Below are positions 13,420 to 24,689 of a stretch of 64,000 nt of DNA, one piece after another. Numbering within the stretch: position 1 is the first letter of the stretch; every line of letters starts with the position of its first letter. Both the position numbers and the translations under genes were made by a program. Origin of the DNA: Oxytricha trifallax (lineage: Eukaryota > Ciliophora > Spirotrichea > Sporadotrichida > Oxytrichidae). Below the pieces are notes generated by a model. It was not told the DNA's origin. It was given only the letters and a program-made list of their open reading frames with translations, and ran no database searches. The stretch covers positions 82,254-146,253 of the forward strand of contig ARYC01000410.1 of assembly GCA_000711775.1 (NCBI GenBank), read 5' to 3'.

Positions 13420-14943
13420 GCATGATGAATTTTACTTTTTGTCCTCTTTGTTAAATTTAGAAGCTTATTTATGACTCTCTATAAAAGAGAAATGTCTTTC
13501 TATTGGAGCCTAATTGAATTAATAAGGCCCAAGGAAAGCTATTGGTATTTGAAGCAACACAAGCTAAGCGCGCAGATATTTCGACAGATGATAGGCAGCA
13601 TTGTCAAGCATTAAAACTGTTTTCGATCTCCAATCTGGATCGTTTGATTAAAGTTTTTCTATCAGTAATAGAATGAAGTAACACACTGTAAAACTGTTAT
13701 TACGTCCCTAATTAAGGGTGAAGTAGAGTTCGCCGGAGCTGCTTGCTCCTGCAATTATACTAACTTGCTTTATTCTCACAATATTAGAACTGTATGTAGC
13801 ACTTGAATCCTCAGAATGCCCAGCCTTTTCGAGGAATTTTTATCCATTAAATGCTGCTCTCGTCTATATTTATTATGTTGACATTCTTCTTCATCAGATT
13901 TATGATATTAAGTGCTGCAAATTATCTTTAGTTCAAGGATCTTTAGCAATTAGTTCTCTTGAAACATTATAAACTTTTTAATAGGAGAGCCCAATTTTTT
14001 GAACAACAATTTTGCTTAGATAGCTAAGAGAAATCTTTATTCCAAACTTTTGGTTTAGATAATTCGATAGCTACGACAATTTTTTAACTTCTCGATTGCT
14101 TGCAAGAATGTCAATTATATGGAATCGTAAAGTGATTCAGGAACTCGAGGTTGCTTAGCCTGGTTGCAATTAGTTGAGTGACTTTAATTTGCTCTGTACT
14201 TTTTCAATGTCTCAACAATTAAATACTTTGTCACTCTCAGTCATCCTTAAATTTATCTGTACATGCAAGACTCTATGTAATATAGCTGAATTATTTGGCT
14301 TTACATGTCTTTTTTAACAGATTGAAATTTAAGAGTTCGAAATTTTTAAGCACTTGCCAAAGAATCCTATTGACTGGATATTTAAAGCTCTTCTATCATC
14401 TCCTCAAGAATTTTAGTTTTCTCTCTATTTACTCCTTGTTAAGCATTCAGAAAAGATTTTATTTAGCTAGCTAGCTCATTTTCCTCACACTTAACTCCCT
14501 TTTACTCTAATGTGATCTGATGATGAAGACTACAGCAGGCATTTATAGCATCATACAGGGTTTTACGAATTAGAGATCCTAAGAAAAAGTCTTAATCCCT
14601 TGTTAATTCCTGCTGATTCGTCGGGTCGTATCTCAAGACGCTGTAATCCAAGATTCTTTGAAACTACGATGCCTTATTCTCAATTACTTCGAAATCCTGG
14701 GTTGTCCATTACTTAACTAAAACTTGTGAAGGCTCAGTATGTTTGTTCATGAGGAGATTTGTTGAGACTGAGCTGAAGTTTAAGGCTGAAGGTTGATCAG
14801 CAATCGAGCTACTCTAATCTTCTCCATTTTCTGAATCAGAATTGCTATGCTCTTCTTTGCCTATCTTCTAGAAGAATCTAAACAAAGTAGGCTATTGTTA
14901 GTTTATTCTAATTGAGTTTTCCATGTCTATGCTAAAGTTATTT
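13420..14943 (-). pseudogene. DD34E (IS630/Tc1-type) transposase, decayed copy
   Basis: The frame starts at ATG 14,943 (MENSIRINQQQ) and runs through a Ser/Gln-rich N-terminus and a coiled segment. A winged-helix stretch (YLNQKFGIKISLSYLSKI, about 14,050) resembles the IS630 DNA-binding domain. The three catalytic acidic residues are recognisable: INIDESS (about 13,880), LMLDNAAYH (about 13,600) and NQAPIERHF (about 13,510), with the second Asp and the Glu separated by 34 residues. These blocks lie in different frames, and in-frame TGA codons occur (for instance after GWAF), so the copy is inactive. It shares the motif FLGPYQF with the transposase at 26.1-27.8 kb, which marks them as one family. 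It is divergent from the small gene starting near 15,000. Confidence 0.85.
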
Positions 14944-14998
14944 TGAATCTAAGGAAGAGGATTTTTCTTTACAGTAATGATATTTTTGAAAAAAGTAT

Positions 14999-15928
14999 TT
15001 GGGTTTTCCCTATTTAATAATTCTAAATATATTAAATATAATTAATAAATATAAAATTAAGAAAGCTAGGATCCTAAATTCAAAACATCTCAAAAGTGCA
15101 AGCAATAAGAATGCAAAATCAACTCGCAACAGTCAACGTCCATTAAGTACAAGAAAAGATTGGGAGCAAGAAAGAGCTTCATAACTTTTTGTAACAGGAA
15201 TGCGGTGCATATTTGACCAAGATGGTATGCTGTAATATTTATTTCCTTAAAAGTATTCATAAAGGAGAAAAAGATGTAAGTCATAGCTTTTATCTAACTT
15301 ATTGTACTTTGAAAGAAGTGAAGTAATCGTATAGGCTGTACCTCAAATTGAGGGACTCACGGCAGACGATTTTCTTGATTATGCAAAAAATAAACCTTCG
15401 CTCCTTTCCCATCTCCCGGATTAAAGCTACTGGCTGCATTTGGACAAGTAAATGATATGCGATGTCCTTTTATCCTTGTACAAAGAAGGAATAAATTTAA
15501 TGGTTCTTGAGGCTAAGCAAAAGGGAAGGGAAAGGTAAGACTAGTCTCAGAATCTAATTGTTCATATGAAGCCCGAGTTTGTTCAAGCTCTCAATAACGC
15601 ACTCTCATATAGTAGTAAGTTGTGATTGTTCGTAATAGATTTTAGTACAAAAGGGTAGATCTGCTCATCTCATTAAGATGACATCTCAAAGAAAGAGGAG
15701 AAAAAGGTGAAGTAGAGGAAGTAAAAGGGGAAAAAGTTGCAATGAGAGGAAGCAAGCAAAAATACTTGTCTGAGAACAAGAGGATGAGGGATGAATTTAA
15801 TGGGATGAAATCAACAATTGATTACTTGGTAGGCTTCCAGGTATTGGTTCACAAACTTCATGAGAATGCCATTATAGATAATGAAGGAAGACCCCTCTAA
15901 TCCTGGGTTAACGAGTTCATGGAGTGAG
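14999..15928 (+). CDS. Accessory gene of the IS630-type element, copy 1 (unknown function)
   Basis: A plus-strand frame, Lys/Arg-rich at the N-terminus, followed by a conserved block: VPQIEGLTADDFLDYA, then SHLPDQSYWLHLDK, then MKPEFVQALNNAL. A second frame at 15,735-15,928 (KYLSENKRMRDEF and onward) completes it after a frameshift near 15,620. The block matches the product at 24.7-26.0 kb (IPQLEGLTVMDLLNLA, RPEFAEAFNRCML), which also sits divergently beside a transposase. The pair is therefore a conserved module of these elements, perhaps encoding a transposition helper, but no catalytic motif was recognised. The start codon is uncertain. Confidence 0.6.
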
Positions 15929-18655
15929 AGATGATTAACGCAAGAACATATTATTTACAATCTTAAAATATTTCGTTAAATGTTTATTCAAAACTTTATT
16001 CAGTCATCCCAGCACAAGATGAAGAAAAGCTCACTGATTTCAAGATATTCCATCTACTATCAAAGTCTCTTTCTCTTGATGCTCGTTTGATCTACTAGTT
16101 TAGGAGCAGAGATTCTTTTTCCAGTCATTCTTCCATATCGATTTTTCTATGTTTGTTCATTTAAATTAAGAGAGACTTTCTCAGATTGCGCAACAGAATC
16201 AATTAAGCTGCCAGAACTACTCTGATCTATTACACTTCAATGTTTCTAATTATGATGCTTCCCAATAAGCTCTATTGAATCCCTATAAGTTTAGATTAAG
16301 TTATTATTACTATATTACCTTGCTTACTTTGATCGTTGAGATTTACTTGAAGCTCTAACTTTACTGGAAAGCTAGGTGATATCAATTGATAGATGTCCAT
16401 CATCATTAATGCTAACTATTGGATCTATCATTGCAGGTGTCTTTAGGGGAACTTCTTTATCACTCAAAGAGCTACCATCATCTAAGGAATTGCTGCTTTT
16501 CGATTCTTCATTATAAACTTTTAATCTTTGTTCTTAATTTCTTTTTTCAAGAGTTCTATTTGATAAAACTATTTTATCTTCACTCACATTAACTTGCTCA
16601 TTTTAAAGTACCTTTTAATCTTTGGAAGCTGTCTCATCCATTAATCGTTTTAATTCCAAGCACCATTTTAGTATCCGAGAATAGTTTGGAGAGCGGCGAT
16701 TTTCATATGAAAATCATTCTCTACCCATTACTGGTGCATTTAAATTACATTCTCAGGAGTTTCTTTAGAGCCCAAATTATAAATGATTTGCTTGTAAGTG
16801 CCCTTGCGATGAAGTCTCCCGACTCTCCCAAGTATTTTCTAAGTAGATCGAGTTGAAAAAAACATCAGCAACTATGAGAAATAGCCCACCATTGAATTCG
16901 ATCTCTTGCGATGTTTTCAAGTCCGTGCCTCTCCCTTGCTATTCATTGAGCAAAAAGACTCCGTAAAGACTCTCACCATTTTTACTCGAAAATATTGAGT
17001 CAAACTAAGCTTCTAGTTTTGTTCCTTTCAAGTTTTTCATAGGAAAGAATCGTAGTTACTGAAATCTACGGAAGTAATTCTAGATAAAAGTGAAAGAAGG
17101 TTGAGCCATGATGATGACAGGAGTGAGCTTACAATAATCAGAGGGCATATTGTAGATTTTCTAGCAAAATTTAACGAGATTAGTTGTCACTAGTTCCTAT
17201 AGGAGCTTGATTCTTTTGTCTCCAATCATGCTGCTTAGCTTTGGAAATATCACTTCCTAAGTTTTTAAAGTAAGCTAGAGGCATTTTTGTTTTTTTTTGT
17301 TAAGCCTGACCCAGTAAACCCGACAACTCGATTTGCTCCATGGAAAAATCTTAGAGTATTCTCCATTTATTAGACGTTTCCCTCAAAGAAGATCCAGTTA
17401 TATTCGTCAATAATGACAATTGATTTGCTTCAAATATATTAAAAGTCCTCATTGTCCATTAGAGACTCCATGTGCTTTTACGTCATATAATAGACTCCGT
17501 TTTTGTTCTCATACTGGTTAACATTAACATTTAGGCCCAAGCTGGTCATCATAGCTTCAAACCTTTTCTCGTCTCTGAGGATCATGTGCTCATTTTTCCC
17601 AATAACAAAGACGGCTTTCTTTAAATTTTCAGCATGGAGAGGTGCTAACGTTGAGCAGAGTTGTGTCTTGCTGTTGCCAACTCCAAAGTTCACAAAAGTA
17701 AACCGCGAATCTTCCCAAATGAGAAAATTGAGTGCGAGTTTTTTCAGGGAGAGGAAGCTGAAGCCCAGTTTTTTCTGAAGCCTTATCTTTTGGTTCGTTT
17801 GCTGGAAAGCTTTTAAAGACATTTCTTTGTAGAATTCAACAGCAGATTGAGAGTCTTTATTGAGCTTTTTGAACTAAGTCAATAATCGTTTTTCTCCTCC
17901 TCTGTGAAATCATTTGTTTTTTTTCGGACATTTAAGAGCTAATTAAGTTTGGTATAGTCAGCCCGGAGACAATCTTGAATGATGTCTCGCCTTTATCTCA
18001 CTCCCTTTTCTTAGTAAATATAAGCAAGATTCTTTCCCAAATCTGATATCTCGTCCAGTTTAGATACCCATAGAGGATTTCTCAGTCTTAGCTCTTGAGA
18101 TATTTAAGAGAGGTATGAAATAAAGTCCTCTTGGTATGAAATCCCACTTTGAGACAAAGATTTCACTTAGGGTGCGTATAAAGTTATCCAGCTTCTGATA
18201 TTAAGTTGCACTAGAGAGTGAGCAGATTTATATAAAATCCCCAACAACATTAATTGGGATGTGTCGAATCAGTTTCAGGCCTTAATCTTCTTTAAGAACC
18301 TGAATAAATGGCTTGTTGAGACAAAGTAAAGTGTTTGGGAGCATTCTAAAAGCATGAGAGTCAATCTTGAATTGCTGAAAAGTTCCAATCATCAGGGGAA
18401 TGATGCCGATGTTTGATGTGTCAAGATCGGCTAATTCGTCTTAGAGTCTTTGCAGGCACTCAGGCTCATTATTGCTAAAATAGAATTGAATTTGGAAATT
18501 TGAAAAATAAATATTTGAGGATAAATATAATTAAATATAACTGCCACTAATTAGTCTAGCATGTAGATCAAATTATGTTTACTGTACTTACCGTTATGTT
18601 TTTGATGCCTCACGGTAGAAGTGCTGTGTGTTTCCTTATTAGTCCTTGAAATCTG

Positions 18656-18815
18656 TGATTTGACCGAGTTGACCATAAGTATTTTTCATTTATAGGGTAA
18701 GATACACGGAGTTGACCAGGTTGACCCAGTTGACCGCATATATTTCCTAGCCAAATACATCAGTTGACCAGTTGACCCAGTTGACCGGGTTGACCGTATT
18801 TTCTTTTAGGTCAAC
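18656..18815 (+). repeat. GTTGACC tandem array in the foldback arm
   Basis: Repeated GTTGACC units with short variable spacers (TTGACCAGG, TTGACCCAG, TTGACCGGG types). The mirrored array GGTCAAC lies at about 19,213-19,375 in the opposite arm. Regular heptamer arrays of this kind in terminal arms often act as protein-binding sites; that role is inferred. Confidence 0.85.
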
Positions 18816-18951
18816 TTTTTTTTAGAATGTGATTTATAATATATTAAGTCTGTGTATTATTAAAAAGATTAGGAGCTGTTACTGCGCTGTCGCACTCTTC
18901 TGTCCGCGTGCATAATAAACTACCGGTAGTCTCTAACAAGATGTTAATTTC

Positions 18952-19221
18952 ATGCAATACCCCTATCTTAAAACTGATGATGCCCATCTTATGAAGTTCA
19001 ACGATGTCGCCATTCCTATTTGGTTCACGACTTTCAGCCTCTCAAGAACTGCATCAGAGTCAATTAATTCTCTTACCAAGATTAGAGATTACATCTATTG
19101 TTACAAGAACACTTCTTAAGACTATTCTCTAAATAGCAGCGACAGCGCAGTAACAGCTCCTAATCTTTTTAATAATACACAGACTTAATATATTATAAAT
19201 CACATTCTAAAAAAAAGTTGA
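18952..19221 (+). CDS. Cargo open frame in the foldback loop (unknown)
   Basis: Eighty-nine codons from ATG 18,952 to TGA 19,219-19,221, beginning MQYPYLKTDDAHLMKFNDVA and containing a single Gln TAA in the loop part. Base composition is clearly less AT-biased than the surroundings. The last third overlaps the right arm. No domain was recognised. It may be a captured piece of a host or transposon gene rather than a functional protein. Confidence 0.35.
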
Positions 19222-20559
19222 CCTAAAAGAAAATACGGTCAACCCTGTCAACTGGGTCAACTGGTCTACTGATGTATTTGACTAGGAAAAATATGCGGTC
19301 AACTGGGTCAACCTGGTCAACTCCGTGTATCTTACCCTATAAATGAAAAATACTCATGGTCAACTCGGTCAAATCACAGATTTCAAGGACTAATAAGGAA
19401 ACACACAGCACTTCTACCGTGAGGCATCAAAAACATAACGGTAAGTACAGTAAACATAATTTGATCTACATGCTAGACTAATTAGTGGCAGTTATATTTA
19501 ATTATATTTATCCTCAAATATTTATTTTTCAAATTTCCCGATTCAATTCTATTTTAGCAATAATAAAGATATAGTTTGACAATCCCAGAGCTTGTTCAGT
19601 ATTTGGTCGTTAGGAAAAAGAATAAGGGAGCTTTTAAGTAATGCTTCGTCAATCTCAATAATTTCATATCTATAGTTAAGCAGTGATGAGAGGAAGAGCC
19701 GTGTTTTTATTTGCAAGCTAACCTAGGCCCTCTGATTTAGCTCATAGATGTTCCTGACCATGTCCTCATAGAGGTTCTCCTAGCAAGCTGATTTCAAATT
19801 TTAGATAAACTCTAGAAGACTCTAGCTGATTCTATAAAAGATTTCAGATATAGTCTTGTCTCTCTTGAGGCTTTAAGATCATGAATTCTCTTATATAATG
19901 AGAGGTGATCTCTGATTAGATTTTTACTCCATAATTGACTTGCGAGTTCAGGCCTTCGATTCTCTCCTCAAGTAATTCCTTGTCTTACTGAAGATTCATG
20001 ACTAATCCTCTGACTTGAACCTGACTCTTAATTTTGTTTGAAGTATCAATAAAGTCTCTTGACTACTTTAATTCTTTCACTGATTTAGCATGACTCTGCG
20101 ATGTTCTATTAAGTATAAACTTGCTGACAAAATTTGTGAGATCACGAGATCCGATATGGGGCTTAAACTCATCTAATTCTAAAATTTTACTGATATCATA
20201 ATTATTCCCAGGTAAGATAAGTTTCGCTTTATCAATAAGATCCGGATATTCTGCACCTTAATATATGGATTTTTTCCCTCTTTTTTAAGAAGCGGGAACT
20301 TTTTCAAAGTCTCATTACTATTTTAGCTTAGATCTTGCAAATTATCTCTTGCAATGCTTGAGGCCTCGTGTATTGCATGTGGGGAAAATCGTATTGAAGG
20401 AATTCCCCTTAATTTTAAAGACTATCGCATGATTTTTCAAAAATTGCTTGACCTTAAAATGCCTGGACTTGCATTGTTAATAAAGCGGGCTTTTAAGTAA
20501 TATTAATTTAAATACTATTATATCTTAATTTAAAAAAATGCTTATTAATTAAGTCTTAA

Positions 20560-20960
20560 TAGGAATTCTTATGTCTTAATTAGCATTTTAGGACCAAAAT
20601 CAAAGTGATTAGAGCTTTTCTATAAATCCTTAGTCGATGAGTTCTGGAGCAATTCGCATATAGTAGATGCGACCCTTATTGTTTATTACCTTCTAGAAAA
20701 CCCTCACGAAATCGAGGGGATGAGCTCTTCTATCTCAAGCAAATTAGAGAATTCAATAGATGTGGCAGCTGATCTACCCATACTGAGTTTCTGAAAAAAT
20801 AGTGGTATATAATCCTTGCTATATAGATATGCGTTCTTTGACAGTGGCAGTGAACACTCTGGAGCTCGATTTATTTGAAAACGATCTTAAAAATTCTCAT
20901 AATGAAGGGGCTGAGTCATAGGCTTAGATTATCAAGAACTTTAAGATAATTAAGCATTCT
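20560..20960 (+). CDS. Unknown protein, divergent from the SecA-like gene
   Basis: The plus-strand frame contains LFYKSLVDEFWSNSHIVDA and VAADLPILSF before a TGA near 20,800. A second frame then continues with MRSLTVAVNTLELDLFEND to about 20,960. Composition is gene-like (higher GC, acidic and hydrophobic alternation). It probably belongs to the same decayed element as the SecA-like gene. No family was recognised. Confidence 0.4.
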
Positions 20961-21591
20961 TAATTATTATTAATAATAATAGTCATTTAATAGTAGAGTT
21001 GATGGGATCTAAATATTGAGATCAGGCATGAAATGCATGCTTGAATAAATCAAGTAGTCAGGGAAGATAATGAGTAAATAAAATTGAAAAGATGCTAATA
21101 TAAAATCTATAATATTAACTGATTTGCTTTGAGAAAGAGACTATCATGCTTATTGTAATAAAGCTTTGCTTCCTTGTATTTAATTATTCAATTTAATGAT
21201 TTAAATATTCATTCTTAATTCAAAAATTTAGCTTTATATTATGGTCATTCTTAAAGCCCAAGTTTGGCTATAGTTTCTATTATTATTAAAGTGGGTTTAG
21301 CATCTCATGGAATCTTGAAAAGCTAGAAATCATAGTTTTTTGAGCTCCTCTTTCAAACCCGCCATATCAGCAAATCACTAAGTCAGTAATTCACGAGAGA
21401 GAAGATCAAGCAAGAAAAGAAAATTGTTTGACATTGACTTTTTCAAAAGTCTAATATCCTTATAAAGCCTTCAAATATCGTTTTATTGTTCTCAAAGTAT
21501 TTACTATTATTTTTCGTACAAGTTGTTTTATTGTATTGATTTTTTTAGTTTCCTTTTTTTACAATTAACTAGATTTTACACTTTGAACCAT
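20961..21591. other. AT-rich spacer before the 9.5-kb element
   Basis: No supported gene. A short minus-strand start (MAGLKEELKKL, about 21,370) ends at once in TGA and may be an exon remnant. No terminal inverted repeat of the upstream 12-21 kb cluster could be located here. Confidence 0.4.
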
Positions 21592-21599
21592 CTTTATTT
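21592..21599 (+). other. Candidate 8-bp target-site duplication, left
   Basis: CTTTATTT directly before the G-run tip; TTTTATTT follows the right tip at 31,103-31,110, matching at seven of eight bases. The AT-rich context makes a chance match possible, but the 426-bp MITE at 51.6 kb has a perfect 8-bp duplication in the same arrangement. Confidence 0.5.
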
Positions 21600-21680
21600 G
21601 GGGGGGGGGTCTAAGTCGGTGCAAAAATTTTTTCAAAATCCTAAGTCGGTGCATGATCAATTTTTTACATTATTGATATA
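21600..21680 (+). repeat. Left terminal inverted repeat of the 9.5-kb element
   Basis: A run of ten G, then two copies of CTAAGTCGGTGCA about 31 bases apart, then an AT-rich tail ending near TTGATATA. The right end (31,023-31,102) is its reverse complement with a nine-base run. Confidence 0.95.
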
Positions 21681-21758
21681 AAAGATAAATAATTGTTTTG
21701 TAAGGGTGACTGTTAAAATTAAAATTTATTTCGATTTAATTCATAATTATAATTTTTA

Positions 21759-21783
21759 GCAGGTTGCTTTTATTTAAATTACT

Positions 21784-21822
<39 letters not shown>

Positions 21823-21874
21823 TTACTACTACAACTACTACAGGGGGGTAGTATGAAATTAAAAAGCAACCTGA
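21759..21874. repeat. Small hairpin enclosing a (CTA)n microsatellite
   Basis: AGGTTGCTTTT at about 21,761 and AAAAGCAACCT at about 21,862 are inverted copies around a CTA trinucleotide array (21,784-21,841) and a short G run. It lies just inside the left end of the 9.5-kb element and may be a subterminal structure or an independent small insertion. Confidence 0.6.
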
Positions 21875-21954
21875 TAATTTCATTAAAACTTTTGACTATT
21901 AAATAGAATAAAGTCTAATTAAATTTTATTTGTCAACCTGACTCCATTCAAGAC

Positions 21955-24510
21955 ATGCATACAGAAGACCATAGGATGTCCTCCCTTAAGAAGAGCCATT
22001 CCTCCTCATCTATCGAGCTTTCGCCTTCTATCCTGGTGCCCCTCTTCGCTGCCGAGTAGAATGTCTTGCTCCCAGTACCAGTTAGCATCTTTAAATAGAG
22101 ATTAGAAAGACTGCTCGATGTCATAAACGACTCCGGATAGCTTGCCTTGAACATTAGAGAGACTGTCGTGGCCATTCTTGGACATGAGAACACATAAAAA
22201 TATGGCCGCCTTGTGCAGGAATAGATAGAACTTAAGACAATGGCAAGGCAGCTCTTCCCACCCAAATATATTAAGAAAAAGAAGCAACATACTTTTGAAG
22301 AAACGGAGGGAGATTAAACAATGGCAGACAATACGAAGTGTATCTACTCAAGCAATTCAAAAGTAAAGGATGATGGGGAGATTATCGATTTTAACACTTT
22401 GGGGACAAAGCCCAACGACTGTGCTGTATCACGTACCGATCAAGAAGTTTCCATTATTCCGTTTAACGATGGCTTTTATTCAGAGAGATTGGTTGAGGGA
22501 GTGCCAGCTCCTTTATCCAAAGATTCATCGTAAAAAAACCAGCCATTAAGTAACGGTAAAGTAAATAAAGACATACTGGAACAAATTAAACAATTCAATA
22601 AATAACTATTTAGCTCAAACTATGAGCACTCTAAAATAACTGCAATTAGTAAATATAAACGGCTTTAAAGATTAAAGTTTAAAGATGAAGCCCTAGTCTC
22701 CAAATTCATTAAACCGACTAAGGATTAAGTACATTTGGAAAAATACTATAAGATAACTATGAGATTGGTAAAGGAGGCTGAGCGCAAGGAGGCAGATGCC
22801 TTGTGAGAGTAAATACACTACGTTACCTATGGCCTGTAAGCAATATCAAAATCAAGAGAGTCACGCATTCCAGAGGAGGACTTGGGAAATCACATTTGTT
22901 GTAAGAAGCTAATAAGGACTCGTTTATTCTAAAAAGAAAGATTCTATAAGCACACATGAAATTGCATTTTAAGGCCAGAGTGCCGATAATACATCGGACA
23001 AGTCTAACGAAGAGTGGTAGAGACATTTTAACGACAATATACAAACCAGGAGGAGTCACTCTCAAAATACATAAACTCGCTCTTCAATGACACTCTTTCG
23101 ACAAATATATTTTCTAAGAGAACTTTGAGGATCGTCGACAACGCAAGGACGATTCAACAAACTAAAACTAACGATAGCAGACTAAAGAAGAATTGGATCA
23201 ACCTCAACCACAATAATAATAAGTCATATAAGCAGATCTTAAGAGGAATAAGGCTAGAATCTTTAAAGTATACCCATAATACTTAGAGTCAAGACAACTT
23301 AAACTTTGATGAAATTAAAGAAATTAGTGAGAAACTCCCTGCAACTACCACTTTCTTAAACGAAACTAATCCATAGGTCGAAACTTTGACTAAGTACCCG
23401 TCAATTGGTGATAACTAGTATAACATTGAAGAGTCACAGCACATGGTGAAGGCGCCTTATCGTGTAACCAAAGATAGTTCATTGTACGATAGAGAATTCG
23501 TAGCAATTATCTAAGAGAGCAATTCTTTGAGATCAAAAATACTCGCTATTATTGAGACTCTTAAAAGTAAAAACAAATGGACCGACCATCATGAGCAGTG
23601 GCGAAACGAGCTAACATCAACATTCTTAAAGCTACTTGATGAATGGCGCGAGTTGGTTAAATCTAAAAAGCACGACCTGCTCCTTCAATTGGCAAGATTA
23701 GAAGGTTTAATTGACTTGGGCTAGCTTATTGATCTCTTTCCACTCTTGGATCCACTCTTACAAGAATTAATTCCAAGAAAAGAATGCTTAGTAAAGCCCC
23801 CAAAAGTAACAAAAAGATCCATGTACCAGAAGCGTGTGAACCCTAATTAATTCATGCTATAGTGGGCCGCTTTGTATAAGCAATTGGATAATAACCTAGT
23901 GATAATAGGAAAGGTAGTAAAGTATACTATCGTCCAAGCAAAAGAGTACGAGCTCGTGCCAATTCTCTGCCTCGAGAGAATTACGAAGAACACCCTTTTT
24001 GCAATTCAGAAAATAAAAAGGCAAAATACTAAGAATTAAGAGTCAATGTTACGTAATGTAAGTTGGCAGGTATGGACAGTAACAAGAAAGCTGGCTTAGT
24101 AGCAGGAGGTACTAGAACAAATGGAACATCATTTATCATATTTGAATAAAGGGTCAACAGTAAAGCCATCGACTTTACGACAAGCCATCGCTTGGTTAAA
24201 TAATTTGCCTCCCTTGTTAGCTTAGCTATCTCTATGGGAAAGTAAAGGGGCCGATCCAAACTTTGCAATGATTATGGGCGAGAGCAATGAAAGTTAGCTG
24301 CTAAATTCGAGGGCCTTCTTATTGGATGATGTCGAGAGCAGAGAGGTAGTGTTTGACAACAGCATAGCACTTCAATACACAACTTTCAAACCCCATAATA
24401 AACCCCAGGTTGCTGACGTGATAGTTTTAAAAACTTTGCATTCTATCAAAAGAAAATTGTCAGGTAATGACAATGATGATGGTTGTGAGGAGATTACTTA
24501 AACTCATTGA
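21955..24510 (+). CDS. Long unknown gene of the 9.5-kb element
   Basis: The frame opens at ATG 21,955 (MHTEDHRMSSLKKSH) and runs in frame through a Met at 22,321 to TGA near 22,804. After frameshifts near 22,800 and 22,960 it resumes and stays open for about 510 codons to TGA 24,508-24,510. Recognisable pieces include YGRLVQEQIELKTMARQLF, DEWRELVKSKKHDLLLQLA and FDNSIALQYTTF. It is rich in Lys, Leu and Gln, mostly helical, with no transmembrane segment and no nucleotide-binding motif seen. By position it matches the SecA-like gene of the neighbouring cluster, but no clear similarity was visible by eye. It is convergent with the small gene ending near 24,690. Confidence 0.65.
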
Positions 24511-24689
24511 GTAGAGCAGCCTAAAGAGATCAAATGCAAGTATTTGACATCCTAATCAGTTGAATACTCTCAGAATAGTGGGCCGGCTAGACCATAATAT
24601 ATTTCAGGTCTTAAACTTAAATTATGATATCTGCAATTTCACAAATTATTGGAGTTCTTCTTCAATGATGATAGCTTTTATCGCAGTAA

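Larger units (their letters stand above)
18468..19564. mobile_element. Foldback (long inverted repeat) element inserted in the SecA-like gene
   Basis: Two arms of 426 bp (18,468-18,893 and 19,139-19,564) are nearly perfect inverted copies around a 245-bp loop. The tips read ATTATTGCTAAAATAG. Helicase-gene coding sequence resumes on both sides, so the element interrupts a reading frame. No transposase is encoded, so it must be mobilised in trans or have arisen by inverted duplication. Confidence 0.9.
16060..20474 (-). pseudogene. SecA-like DEAD/helicase protein, interrupted by a foldback element
   Basis: Starts at ATG 20,474 (MQVQAFQGQ) and ends at TGA near 16,060, spanning about 1,100 codons once the 18,468-19,564 insertion is set aside. 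The N-terminal half is helical and coiled. The centre carries helicase signatures in SecA order: a degenerate phosphate-binding region FGVGNSKTQL (about 17,680), FVIGKNEHMILRDEKRFE, a Walker B IVIIDEYNW (about 17,420), then GRGTDLKTSQEIEFNGGLF (about 16,910) followed in another frame by QKILGRVGRLHRKG (about 16,820). The order of GRGTD, then GGL, then GRVGR is characteristic of SecA second-domain motifs. The C-terminus is Ser/Lys-rich. Several frameshifts and in-frame TGAs are present, one at a T run between GGLF and the final motif. SecA proper is a bacterial or plastid translocase ATPase; a germline nuclear copy beside a transposase suggests reuse as a DNA or protein motor of a mobile element. 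Confidence 0.7.

Noticed and set aside
21948..22290. Minus-strand frame with a GGKS-like start
   Set aside because: The plus strand, read with TAA/TAG as Gln, is open and in frame with the downstream gene from ATG 21,955. The minus frame is its shadow.
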